Shown here: positions 24,701 to 38,900 of the stretch, in pieces
Numbering within the stretch: position 1 is the first letter of the stretch
Layout of the letters: each line of letters opens with the position of its first letter
Source of the DNA: Salminus brasiliensis
Lineage: Eukaryota > Chordata > Actinopteri > Characiformes > Bryconidae
Length of the DNA stretch: 64,000 bases
Reading direction: 5' to 3'
NCBI RefSeq assembly: GCF_030463535.1
Contig: NC_132892.1
Span: 29,104,341 to 29,168,340 of the forward strand
The notes under the pieces: generated by a model
What the model saw: the letters and a program-made list of their open reading frames with translations, nothing else
Databases searched by the model: none
What the model was told of the DNA's origin: nothing
Program-made: the position numbers and the translations under genes

Positions 24701-26557
24701 ACCTTTAATTGGTCATGTTTGTTTGGATGGTATAAATAGTTCGTTGGAACTATACATCTCCATAGTAAATTAATAAGAGCTAATGAAGCTTTTGCTATAA
24801 ATTATATCCACTGCAAATACTTTTTTTACAATTCTAAAAGTTGAAGTCGCTAAATTACTTTCATGTTAATTTACATTTCTGGCAACCCCCAAAACTAAAG
24901 AAGTTGCTATGCACTATAAGGTGATCAATGATTTGGTAGGATGTTGAGATGGCAGGACTACAAAGAAGGCACAGATGGGAACACTAAAGGCTAGGCGGAG
25001 CTATGATGTACACAAGAACCATATGAAATATGAAAAGATCAACTACCCACATTACAATGTCCTACAGCATCAGCTGTTACTACATACTACAGTATTAGTT
25101 GAATTTGAACATTGAATTTCAGTGTAGAACAGATGTCATGGACCTTCTTGGTTATTTAGAAGTCCAACTACCCTCTTATTGTTTCTCCAGTTCCAGAAGT
25201 CAGGATCTTTCAGCAGCAGAAGGCCGGCTCCATCACAGTCACATGTCATGTGACAGGGTTTTTTCCCCGGGTGATTCAGGTGGTTTGGCTCGGTCCAGAT
25301 CTTCAGCCTGTGGATGAAGGGGTCACTGATGTTCTGCCGAATGAGGACGGCACGTACCAGACCAGAAAGAGTGTGATAGTTCCAGAGGAGGATGTAGGAG
25401 AACACACCTACAGCTGTGTAGTGCTGCATAGCAGCGTACCGGACAACATCACCAGAGTCTGGGGTATGAGGACTTCTGCACATCATTAAATGTTTTAGTT
25501 AATGAATTCTTAATCTATCAGCACTGAACACTTCTTCTCCTGAACTTCCTGAAACTGATTGTCCTGTTAAAGGACATTTCAGCCTAAAACTAGCATTAAA
25601 TATGTGATCTGTCCCTCATTCAGTTTATCACTACAGAGGTTTTCAGGCTACAGACTTTTTGTACAGCAGTGAAACTTGTGTAAAACTCAGTGAAAACAGA
25701 CCTGCTTTCTTCTGCAGGTGGAGAGAAAGCTGGAGGAATGGCTGTCTGGATATCTCTTGTCTGTATTTGCTTGTTGGCTGCTGGAATTGGGCTTGTAGTG
25801 TGGTGGCGCTGCAGAACTCGAGGTAAGCAACTCAACTACTGAACAATAAAGAGGAGCTACAGAGGATTCTTTAAGAAATGGCATGAAATAACCATCTTTC
25901 ATTCGCTGTGTTTGAAAGAATTTGTGAACTTTTAAAGACTTTACCCTTTACCCACTTCACTTATCTCAGTGGGTTCTAAACTGATGTGAGCACTGTTCCT
26001 AGAACCTTTACATGATATGGAGGTTCTTTAAGGTTTAAATGGTACTCATATACTTCTCGTATACAAAAATACTCTAAAGACCCATCCTTGGGCAACACTG
26101 CATTCATCCCAGGCATTGTGCAAAGAACCCCTTTTGGCACCTTTATTAAGAGTATATTGTCACTGCAGTGAAAAACATGTCTCTCCAAAATGGTGGCTTT
26201 TACTTTAGGTAAAAATGATCTTATGTGTTTAGGTTATTCTTTGGTAATAGATGTTTGTAACACTTTTGGCCCTCCAGGAGGGCATAAGCTGTTTAACCTC
26301 TTAAACACTACTGGGTTTAAGTGCTTATAGAATGGCTTAACAACACTAAGAACAATGTTTCACTTTAAAACGCTTCAAATCAGATACTTTCATGATCAGT
26401 TTCCACAATCAAGTATTTATTGGAATCTGTAGAGGAAATTTCTTTAAAATGTAAATTTTAAAAGATCATACATTTAAATCCCGAGTTCTGTAAGCAAAAT
26501 ATAAAAATGGTCATAGCTAACAATTTTTTGACTTCTCCTATAGATGGTGCAATCTGA
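21771..26557 (+). CDS. MHC class I-like heavy chain, unit 4 (complete)
   Basis: Exons: 21771-21825, 22860-23117, 23983-24267, 25191-25463, 25718-25822, 26544-26557; 329 residues. The front half is the duplicate of unit 3. Alpha2 differs from units 2 and 3 near its first strand ([21 protein letters not shown], with ACC in place of GCC). Alpha3 has TGFFPRVIQ rather than TGFYPRVVQ. The tail is D-G-A-I instead of D-A-V-I. From intron 5 onward the 3' end is unlike units 1-3 and 5, so this gene marks the edge of the recently homogenised block. Intron 3 holds the L1-like relic. No in-frame stop or bad splice site was seen, so it is likely functional. Confidence 0.86.
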
Positions 26558-28078
26558 ACCTGCTGTCTGAACACAGTGATAAATAACAGCCTATATTATT
26601 GCTACCATGGAGTCGATGGTCATGTCGGGTTTTGTCCGAGCTTCCAGCAGACCAGCTACAACAAGCAGTGTTGGACCAAGGCCAGGCAAAGCCATCCCAA
26701 CAATGCATAATGGAAAGCTTTCACTCCCTGAAGAAGGGATGAGGAGGATCTTCTTCCCATAAGCTATTAGGGCTCTATACCAGGACTGTAACTAGGACTA
26801 TGCCACAAACACATAGGACTGATCATTAAAAGTAACTAATGTTCACAAAAAAATTTATTCTTTCTAATTATTGCATTACCTTCTGTTCTACTGCACAGTA
26901 TTATACTGCACAGTCTCTTTTGCATATTTTGTACTTTACGCTTCAGTCATCTCTGTAGTGCACACCACTGTTAAATTCTTAATTTCTGTTTTGTAAATTT
27001 AGTATGTATATTGCTCTTCCAGTCTTTACATATTTTAGTTATGTTAATATATGCATATATCTTATTTAATATTTCTGTCTATATTTTACATCTTTTGCCT
27101 GATTTCTATATATTATATCTTGGTATCATATCATACTGTTTAATGTGAGCGGGTAGTTGTCAAAGCATTTCACTCGTAGTTGTTTAGTGTGTGACTTTAT
27201 ATGTGACAAATAAACTATGATATAGATGAATTAATGTGATTTGATATCTTCTCTTTTGGACTCCAGTGGCACAAAAGTCTTTGAAGGCCCCATTTGCTCC
27301 AACTAGGTCTGCATTTGTAGACCACTTTCCAGACTTTTCTTTTTAGGTTTGTTTGCAAATAGTGGTTAAACAACAGTGTGGCTCAAATGTGGATAATAAA
27401 AATATTCACTGTGTGGACAAATGTATTGGGACACTTCCAAAATCAAGGGCATGAAAAAGAGGAAATAAAAATGAAAAACTTTTGGCATGGTGACAATAGG
27501 TCAATGTTTATCTGCTCCAATATATATATATATATATATGTTCCCTCTTCTGCTCTTCTTTTAGGTTCTTTGGCTATTCATGACATGTACTATAATTGGC
27601 TCATTTATGTAATGCAAAGGTTTTCTTAAGTTTTGACTTTGACAGAAAGACTTTTGTGGCAGCGGTTTGTTTACAAGCGTGTGACAGACCGAGATGAAGC
27701 CGACCTGCACGTCTTAAGGAATTTCTACATAATATCATGTCTGGAGCAAATGAACATATTCAAGCATGCTCCATAAAATATTGGATGGCCACTAATCAGC
27801 TGAGATACTTGGTTTAGGACTGACTCTTTGACTATCAGATTATCTGTATGGCAATTGCTTCCATTCAGCTCCCGACCAGAAATCGTTTCCAATTGGAACA
27901 TTTGCTGGAAGGGCAAAATCGGGGTTAAAATCAGGCTAAAATGTTGTAGCGTGCACCAGGATTAACATTCAATATTGGAAGGTGAAAGATCTTTAAAAGT
28001 GAAATCACAGTCCTGACAGTCCAAGAAAGTCATATACTCACATTTTCACTGCATTTTACACCAACTTTACATTTACAG
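26558..28078. other. Spacer after unit 4 with LINE-like tail, MITE fragment and alpha2 relic
   Basis: This spacer differs from those after units 1-3. Around 26640-26790 a degraded frame ending in pattern F-F-P-stop resembles a LINE C-terminus followed by an AT-rich 3' UTR; that identification is weak. A MITE left end (tggacaaatgtattgggaca) is near 27415. A decayed alpha2 exon is at 27565-27773. I found no signal-peptide exon for the downstream unit 5. Confidence 0.55.
27565..27773 (+). pseudogene. Detached, decayed MHC class I alpha2 exon
   Basis: The block follows an acceptor-like tttctttttag-type tract (CTTCTTTTAG). It begins G-S-L, later reads SFDFDRKTFVAAV, then after a frame change gives F-Y-I-I-S-C-L-E-Q-M-N-I-F-K-H-A-P followed by a stop. 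These align with the S-F-D-x-N-T-K-x-F-V-A-A-V and [12 protein letters not shown] parts of the intact alpha2 exons, including the conserved second alpha2 cysteine. Stops and frameshifts make it non-coding. It is far more diverged than any other alpha2 exon here, and no matching alpha1 or alpha3 exon adjoins it, so it is the remnant of an older lost unit. Confidence 0.75.
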
Positions 28079-31000
28079 ATCTTCAGTATGAAAGCTGTGT
28101 TTACTGGACTTCCTCTAAAGGATATGGGCTGCCTGAATACACAGAAAGGATAGTGGTGAATGATGTCACTGTCTTCTACCATGACAGCAGAACAAAGTCC
28201 AAAATGCCCTGTCCTGACTGGATCAACACCACTGCAGGAAGAAAACAATGGAGTATAATTCATGAATTTTCAGACCACAACAGATTTGTTAGTACCCTTG
28301 GTCTTCAGTCGGCTATAAAACTAACACCTGAATCACTGCACCAATCAGATACAGTAACAGACAGTTTAGAACCAGGGCAAACTTCTCCTGCTAACTTTAA
28401 CCATTTATAGCCTTGCCCTGCTGACCTCACTGAGCTCCTTCTTCTTTGCTGCCCTTCTGAGCACAGAGTCGAGGGAATGATCTCGGAAGTGTTTTCAGCT
28501 GTTTTTAGGTACATTTGATATCCAGCTATTTTCAGAGTGTGACACCAATCACTGAGCACACATGGGGGAATGAGCTTATTTGGCCGTTAACTAGATACAG
28601 TTAGATACACTAACTAGACACAGAACATCTCTTTCTGACACAAACAGAACAAGCGTAAACCTGTGAACTTCAAACCTTTACGGTCTCCCCCTGCTCACCT
28701 TACTGAGCTTCTTCAAATATAACTCTTCCTATACTGTCACAGTTAACTACAGATAGTGTTGGGCTAAATCACCCATCAGTAATCTTAACACACTTAACAC
28801 TGTTCACTATTGAACTGTTCACTGTTCACTCTTGTGTCTTACAGTGTTTGGAAATGATTTGTTGTTTCTCTGATTCAGGTTCACTGTCTGACCAGAACAT
28901 TTACCAAGGATCTGGATGCTGTTCTCTGTATCCAAATGGGACGTACAGGGTATTGCTGACCCACTCATTCAATGGAAAGGACTTCACAAGTTTTGACATG
29001 AACACCAAGACATTTGTAGCTGCAGTTCCTCAGGCTGTCCTGTACAAGACTCTGAGGGAGAGAGATTCAGCCAGTATTAATATGTTAGCAGTATTTTACA
29101 AGATAATATGTCTGGAACGACTGAATATATTAAAGCAAGCTCCAGGAGTCCTCATCAGAAAAGGTCAGATATCTTCTTGACTTCTTCCTTCTTCACCTCA
29201 TCCTTTAAAGCTCTGTGTTATTACACATAAAGTAGCAAATTCAGAACTATGAACACCACACTGTCACACGATCGACCAGATATTAATTGCTAGATTAATG
29301 TATTTATATTGTAAGGAGCTGTATTCATTGTCCTTTTCAGAATCAGATGGATATGCTTTTGACAGTATTGCAGATTTGATTTCTCAAATTGATGAAACTT
29401 GTGAAGTGAAATTGTCAGTTGAAGGTTGGATAGAGAGTTGATGTGTATCTTTAGATTGTTTATCTTTTATGGTTTTATGGCGATTTTATAAGCATTTTGG
29501 AATTCTCTTAGAACTTTTTATTTTGATACTCAAACCAGGTAAAGATCCCAGAACTTTAGACAGTTATGCTACTCAATATGGATTATAAATCCGCTACCTT
29601 TAATTGGTCATGTTTGTTTGGATGGTATAAATAGTTCGTTGGAACTATACATCTCCATAGTAAATTAATAAGAGCTAATGAAGCTTTTGCTATAAATGAT
29701 ATCCACTGCAAATACTTTTTTTACAATTCTAAAAGTTGAAGTCGCTGAATTACTTTCATGTTACTTTACATTTCTGGCAACCCCCAAAACTAAAGAAGTT
29801 CACTATAAGGTGATCAATGATTTGGTAGGATGTTGAGATGGCAGGACTACAAAGAAGGCACAGATGGGAACACTAAAGGCTAGGCGGAGCTATGATGTAC
29901 ACAAGAACCATATGAAATATGAAAAGATCAACTACCCACATTACAATGTCCTACAGCATCAGCTGTTACTACATACTACAGTATTAGTTGAATTTGAACA
30001 TTGAATTTCAGTGTAGAACAGATGTCATGAACCTTCTTGGTTATTTAGAAGTCCAACTACCCTCTTGTTGTTTCTCCAGTTCCAGAAGTCAGGATCTTTC
30101 AGCAGCAGAAGGTCGGCTCCATTACAGTCACATGTCATGTGACTGGGTTTTACCCCCGGGTGGTTCAGGTGGTTTGGCTCGGCCCAGATCTTCAGCCTGT
30201 TGATGAAGGGGTCACTGATGTTCTGCCGAATGAGGACGGCACGTACCAGACCAGAAAGAGTGTGATAGTTCCAGAGGAGGATGTAGGAGAACACACCTAC
30301 AGCTGTGTAGTGCTGCATAGCAGCGTACCGGACAACATCACCAGAGTCTGGGGTATGAGGACTTCTGCACATCATTAAATGTTTTAGTTAATGAATTCTT
30401 AATCTATCAGTACTGAACACTTCTTCTCCTGAACTTCCTGAAACTGATTGTCCTGTTAAAGGACATTTCAGCCTAAAACTAGCATTAAATATGTGATCTG
30501 TCCCTCATTCAGTTCATCACTACAGGTTTTCAGGCTACAGACTTTTTGTACAGCAGTGAAACTTGTGTAAAACTCAGTGAAAACAGACCTGCTTTCTTCT
30601 GCAGGTGGAGAGAAAGCTGGAGGAATGGCTGTCTGGATATCTCTTGTCTGTATTTGCTTGTTGGCTGCTGAAATTGGGCTTGTAGTGTGGTGGTGCTGCA
30701 GAACTCAAGGTAAGCAACTCAACTACTGTACAACAAAGAGGAGCTACAGAGGATTCTTTAAGCAGTGTTGTATAAAAAACACTTCTGGTTTCTGGTTTGA
30801 GAAGAACCTTGTGAAGAATCTTGTAAAGTAAGGATTAAAGAACATTCACTTAATCTTACTGATCTCTAAACTGATGTATGAACTATTCCTACAATCTTTA
30901 AATAATGAAGGTGGAGGTTCTTTAGTTTAGTTTAGTTTTTCACATTTACCTGTTTACAGAAGTGCTCTAAACAACCATCTTTGGCATCATCAGTATTTAT

Positions 31001-31448
31001 ATTATGCCATTTTCCAATATATATATATATATGCAATTAATGGTCATTCCATATATTAGGAATCCAGTAGCTTATTTCAGGAGACATCCTAGTGAACAGT
31101 ATTTTAAAGTAAAACAGTCTTATTGTTTTACATCTTTAATGGGCTGGATTATTCTACACTAGCTTAATGTATTAATGTATTGAATTCATCCAATCACACA
31201 ATATTTCAGAATTGTGCTCCAAAGAGTTTTTTTATTAGATTGGCCTCAACAGCCTTATTTAAATCACGTTTTAAATACTGGGTTTAAGTACGTGCCAAAT
31301 GGCTAAATACCTCTAAGCATAATGCTTTTCTTTTATCAGATAATTACATTTTTTAAATGTACTTATGAATTATGAATCTCTCCATGTGTTTAAAATGGCT
31401 TCCCAGCTAACAATCATTATTGTGTCTCTTATAGATGCTGTCATCTGA
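28079..31448 (+). pseudogene. MHC class I-like unit 5, broken
   Basis: Recognisable exons: alpha1 28079 to about 28318 (truncated), alpha2 28879-29163, alpha3 30080-30352, TM 30605-30709, tail 31435-31448. No signal-peptide exon was found upstream. A deletion removes the last residues of alpha1, including the N-L-T site, and the GT donor; the frame reads on from SAIK into intron sequence and stops near 28410. The remaining exons are open, with intact splice sites. Alpha1 resembles unit 9 (VVNDVTVFYHDS, E-F/W-S-D-H-N-R). The 3' part resembles units 1 and 2. Intron 2 changes type near 28459, from unit-1-like to unit-2-like sequence, so the locus is also a recombinant. Alpha2 has F-Y-K-I-I-C where others have Y-Y-K/R-T-R-C. 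Expression from a different upstream exon is possible but not visible. The poly(A) candidate is at 31610-31615. Confidence 0.8.
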
Positions 31449-32906
<1,458 letters not shown>

Positions 32907-35900
32907 ATGAAGATCGCTTGTGTTTTATTTCTCCTTATATATCTTCAGCAAGTGAGGACTGGTGAGTAATCTTCACTAAGTCTTTTCTAGACAAGCTTAC
33001 TTGTAGACACAATTCCTTTACATCCAGGATCATTTCAGCTCCTTGACATTGACCTGTATGTCCTTACTTACTTGTTTATGTACTACTGATCCTACGCAGC
33101 ATTTATAATATTCTACAGCCTTTCCTGACTGTGGTGAGGACTTCCTTTCAGATTCAGTCACTACAGTCATGACCTGTGGCTAAAATAGGAAGCCTTTAGA
33201 TTACAGGCAAAAAGGTACATAACAGGCAAAGCCATGATTAATGAAAATAGATTGTAGGTCTTAAGAAGGAGAGGGCATTGTGTATTTAAATAATAGAAGA
33301 AGACAGATATCAGTGTCAGAAAGTGAGGAGAGGTTCATGAGGTCAGAATATGTTATATGATGTTATATGAATGTGATATGAATGTTATATGAGGTCAGGA
33401 TATGTTATATGATGTTATATGAGGTCAGGATATGTTATATGATGTTATATGAATGTTATATGAGGTCAGGATATGTTATATGATGTTATATGAATGTTAT
33501 ATGAGGTCAGGATATGTTATATGATGTTATATGATGTTATATGAATGTTATATGAGGTCAGGATATGTTATATGATGTTATATGAATGTTATATGAATGT
33601 TATATGAGTTCAGGATATGTTATATGATGTTATATGAATGTTATATGAGGTCAGGGTATGTTATATGATGTTATATGAATGTTATATGAGGTCAGGGTAT
33701 GTTATATGATGTTATATGAATGTTATATGAGGTCAGGGTATGTTATATGATGTTATATGAATGTTATATGAGGTCTTGCCTCTAACCCTTGTAGGAAATC
33801 ACTGTCTCCGTGTTTAGCTTTTTTTTTTGTTTTTTTTTTTTTGCTTTCTACCACTTTCTAACGCTTATTTTTATCTGTTTAGTCACCTGCTTTGTCGTAA
33901 CTGCTTTTAGATTGTGTTCACAGTCCACAGTTTAACAATAAGACTAACCCAAAAGCGGAGTACTCCTACAACAGCGTTTATTTCCGTGCCCAAATCAGCT
34001 GAAAGCGGTAAGTTTCTACTTTATTAAGGCTGTTTCTGGACTTTTTCAGTGTGAGAAGTGTGGCGTGTTCAGTCTAGACCCTTTTCCCACCGCTGGTGAT
34101 GGTGTTTGTACTGAATGTGAGCTAGTTAGTGAGCTCTGTGGTGGAGAAAGTGGAGCAGCCAGAGGTGAACAGCATGGCTTTACTGCAGGACCGAGAGCAG
34201 CACTCCCTGGCAGCAGCCCCGGATGTGTAAACACTCCGGCGTCAGAGCGGGTGACGTCTCGGCGGCATAGCCGGAGAGCTAAGGCTAATGCTAGCGCTCA
34301 GGCTGAAGCTAGCCCACCCCCAGGCTTGCCCCGCTCGGCGAAACACCCGCTGAGGGGCCTGTTCACGGTGTACTCTGGTCATAGGAGACATAAATAGCTC
34401 GTCCTTTAGGGGCTCCAGCTGTAACCTTAGCCAGGAGCCAGAGCGCCGGACATTTGCCGCCTTAACCTTAAGCGGCTAGCAAACAGGAGCTATTCGAGGA
34501 TGGTGGTTCATGTAGGGGCCGGTGATATTCGTCTGCGGCAGTCAGGAGTTATTAAAGATAATAGTAAAGAGGTGGTTAAACTGGCCCAGACGATGTCCGA
34601 TGCCGTAATTTGCTCTGGACCCGTCCCAATGAGGCGCGGCGCCGAGTCCCACAGCCGGCTCACAGCGCTGGACCGCTGGATGTCCAAGTGCTGTCCGGAC
34701 GATCATGTGGGCTTCATAGCTAGATAACTGGTTCAAGTTTGAGGGCAAGCCTGGTTTTTTTAGGTAGGTTTAGGATTTACTTTCGTGCAGCATAGCCCAT
34801 AGTCTGCTGGTTAGTCTGCAGAGGAGTGTAGCCGGGACCAGGCCGCAGACAGACCGGCTGAACCCACCGTCTGAGAGCTGCTTTGAGGGGTCACCCAGGT
34901 GTCACTGTATTGAGACTGTGTCTGTGCCCTGAATTAAAGCCAAACAGAGAACCTCTAGATCAGCTCGTTTTAATCATTTAATCAGTGTTAAATTCACAGA
35001 TTCAAAGAAAACAGCAGCACCTCAGACCTAAAGCTCGGTCTACTTAATATTAGGTCATTATCCTCGAAAGCAGTGACCGTAAATGAAATGATATGTGATC
35101 AGAAACTAGACGTTTTCTGCCTCGCTGAAACCTGGATTAGATAAGATAAAAGATTTATCTTCAAATTACACAGAAGTACCGGTTAGAGCGCCGGGATATC
35201 GATAACAAGGTTGTGGGTTCGATTCCCGGGCTCGGCAAGCTGCCACTGTTGGGCCCTTGAGCAAGGCCCTTTACCCTCTCTGCTCCCCGGGCGCTCTGGG
35301 TGTGTGTGTGTGTGTGTACTCACTGCCCCTAACACATGTGTGTGTGTGTGAGTGTGTGTTCACTACCAGATGGGTTAAATGCGGAGGACACATTTCACTG
35401 TACAGTGACAAATACGTGCACCTTTACCTTTAGATATGGAGTTCTGCAAGGCTCAATTTTAGGACCGCTGTTATTTACATTATACATGTTACCACTGGGC
35501 TCAGTTATAAGCAGACATGGCGTTAATTTCCACTGTTATGCAGATGACACACAGCTCTATATATCAGTCAAACCTGTGTAAAGGATATAAAACTCTGGAT
35601 GTCACATATGTGACTGTGACAAAACCGAAGTTCTCCTTTTAGGTCCAAAAGACTCTAGAAATAAACTTAATATTAGACTTGGCTGATTCTTCCATCATTC
35701 CTGGTTTAGCAGCTTAAAATCTTGGCGTCACATTCGACTCAGATTTATCATTTGAGCAACATATAGCCAATATTAGTAGAACAGCCTTTATGCAGCTTAG
35801 GAACATTTCCAAACTAAGAAACTCCTTATCACTACAAGACGCAGAAAAGCTAGTACATGCTTTTATTACCTCAAGGCGAGATTACTGTAATGCACTACTG

Positions 35901-38900
35901 TCAGGTTGTTCCAGCAGGAACCTCAATAAACTTCAGCTGCAGCCAGGGTCCTTACTAAAACTAGAAAATTTGACCATATCAGTCCAGTTCTATCAGCACT
36001 TCATTGGCTCCCAGTTAAATCCTGTATTGAATAGAAAATTCTTCTATTAACATATAAAGCCCTACATGGCCTCGCTCCTGAGTACCCGTGGGATCTTATT
36101 ACATATTACGAACCATGAAGACTACTTAGATCTCAGGGTGCTGGACTCTTACTCGTTCCCAAAATTCAGAAAACCTCAGCAGGGGGAAGAGCCTTTTCTT
36201 ATAAAGCCCCCCAACTCTGGAATAACCTTCAAGATAATGTTCGAGACTCAGACACAGTTTCAATCTTTAAATCTAAGCTGAAAACTCATCTGTTTAGTTT
36301 AGCTTTTGGTAATTAATGTTTCCACTTAGATTAAGGTTATTGGTCCAGGGGTTCGCGGACACAGGGAATTGTAGTACACTGAGATGCTGGAGCTGTCGTC
36401 TCACTAAGGTTTGTGGATGGTGGAGCAGATGGATGCTAGCGTTTCAGGGAGCTCCCGTGTCTGTGTTACCTTCTGGCTCTCTCCTTTTAATTAGGCTGTT
36501 ATAGTCACACCTGCCGGAGTCGTCAGACACATTCTGATACTGCTCAACATTCTCTGCTCTCCATAAAATCTTCTCAGAACTAACTCGGAAAAAAAAACAC
36601 CAACATTATTAACTATCTGTTGTATCTGGTCATTTTTGTCATTAATGTTTACTTAGTTAGGGTCAGGTCCCCCTTGTGAGTCTTGGTTCCTCCCAAGGTT
36701 TCTTCCTCCAGCTTTAAGGGGGTTTTTCCTTTCCACTGTCGCCGTTGGCTTGATCACTGGGGGTCTTTGATCCCTCATGTCTTACATTATTTTCTTCTTT
36801 GTCTCTGTCTTTTATTAATCACTATTTATGTAAAGCTGCTTTGTGACAACAACAGTTGTAAAAAGCTATACAAATAAATCTGACTTGACTTGACTTCACC
36901 ACCCCACCTCCTCTCCAACTTATTCCAAAAATGGAGCACCATCCATCATTCCAGAGAACACAGTTCCACTGCTCCACAGCTCAATGCTGGGGGGCTTTAT
37001 ACCCCTCTAGACCACACCTGGCATTAGGCAGCATGGTGCCAATAGGTTCATATATATTTGCTCCAGAATGTCCTTTTCTATTGGCAGTATTTCTCTACAG
37101 AGGCTGTGTGTGCACTTGCACATCTGTGTCAGCAATGGGTGCAAGGTGTCCACAAATATTTGGACACAGTGTATTTGTTTAATTTTAAATTTGAAAACAA
37201 TATGAAATTTCACTGTATATTTGAAAGGATTTCCTCCACAGATTGAAACAGCACCGTATCCAGGGAACAAAAGACATTTTTAAATATTGTTATGGTTTCA
37301 TCTGTGTCTTCACTTTATTTAATGAAATAATGAAATGTATCAGATTATATCATATATTCACATTTCCACTGCATTTAACACTAACTTTACTGTTACAGAT
37401 CTTCAGTATGACAGCTGTGGTTACTGGACTTCCTCTAAAGGATTCAGCCTGCCTGAATTTACAGAAAGGATCGTTCTGAATGATGTCACTGTCTACTACT
37501 ATGACAGCACTATGAGGTCCAAAATGCCCTGTCCTGACTGGATCAACACCACTGCAGGAAGAGATGTGTGGAGTAGTATTCATTTCTGGGCAGACCACAA
37601 CATAAAGGTTTTCTCCCTTGGATTGCAGTCGGCTACTGAACAGTTCAACCTGACAGGTAATCTGCCTTATTACACTTAAAATAGACAACACCTGAATCAC
37701 TGCAGCAATCTAGGGTTGGGCGGTATCCACAAAATGACTCTGATCTAGTGACTGCTGCTGAAAGAACAGAAAGCTCTCAAGATTTTTTCCATGGTTTTTG
37801 ATCATCATTTGATCATCGAGTATCAGACAGCTCAGATTAGCTGCTGTTGGCTATCTGCTGAGCTACTGACACAAGCGATGAGAATAAAATCTTGTGTCTG
37901 AGAGTGAGTGGTGTTGGGAGTAACAGAAAGGCAAATTGAGAGTATTTGGACTTGTAGTCAGCTATATTTACACAAGTTAGCCAGCACGGTAAACACCACA
38001 GCACAACCCATGTTCCAGTTAACTTGTGCATAAATCACACTCATAGTCGAGGGAATGATCTCGGAAGTGTTTTCAGCTGGTTTTAGGTACATTTGATATC
38101 CAGCTATTTTCAGAGTGTGACACCAATCACTGAGCGCACATGGGGGAATGAGCTTATTTGGCCGTTAACTAGATAGACACAGAACAGGAATTTCATACAT
38201 CAGGCACATGCCAATTTTGAGATACCGCCAACATTTAAAAATACAGCTGTACACAGTATTACTGTTATACCACCGGACCCTACACCAATCTCTTTCTGAC
38301 ACAAACAGTTTAGAACAAGCGTAAACAAAACTTCAAACCTTTACGGTCTCCCCCTGCTCACCTTACTGAGCTTCTTAAAATATACAGTGGGGGAAAAAAG
38401 TATTTAGTCAGTCACCAATTGTGCAAGTTCTCCCACTTAAAAAGATGAGAGAGGTCTGTAATTGACATCATAGGTAGACCTCAACTATGAGAGACAAAAT
38501 GAGAAAAATAAAAATCTGAAAATCACATTGTCTGATTTTTAAAGAATTTATTTGCAAATAATGGTGGAAAATAAGTATTTGGTCAATAACAAAAGTTCAT
38601 CTCAGTACTTTGTTATAAATTCTTTGTTGGCAATGACAGAGGTCAAACGTTTTCTGTAAGTCTTCACAAGGTTGGCACACACTGTTGCTGGTATGTTGGC
38701 CCATTCCTCCATGCAGATCTCCTCTAGAGCAGTGATGTTTTGGGGCTGTCGGCGGCAACACAGACTTTCAACTCCCTCCAAAGGTTTTCTAGGCCACTCC
38801 AGGACCTTGAAATGCTTCTTACGAAGCCACTCCTTTGTTGCCCTGGCAGTGTGCTTGGGATCATTGTCATGCTGAAAGACCCAGCCACGTTTCATCTTCA

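Noticed and set aside
21771-26557. Possibility that units 3 and 4 are alleles of one gene rather than two genes
   Set aside because: Not rejected outright. Their 3' halves differ clearly and both lie in one continuous sequence, so two genes is the better reading, but the assembly should be checked.
33337-33776. Regular repeats that might be taken for a CRISPR array
   Set aside because: Units are contiguous with no unique spacers, are AT-rich and lie in a vertebrate intron: a minisatellite.
35200-35235. tRNA-gene-like B-box sequence
   Set aside because: It is the head of a SINE; the cloverleaf is not complete and SINE body and tail follow directly.
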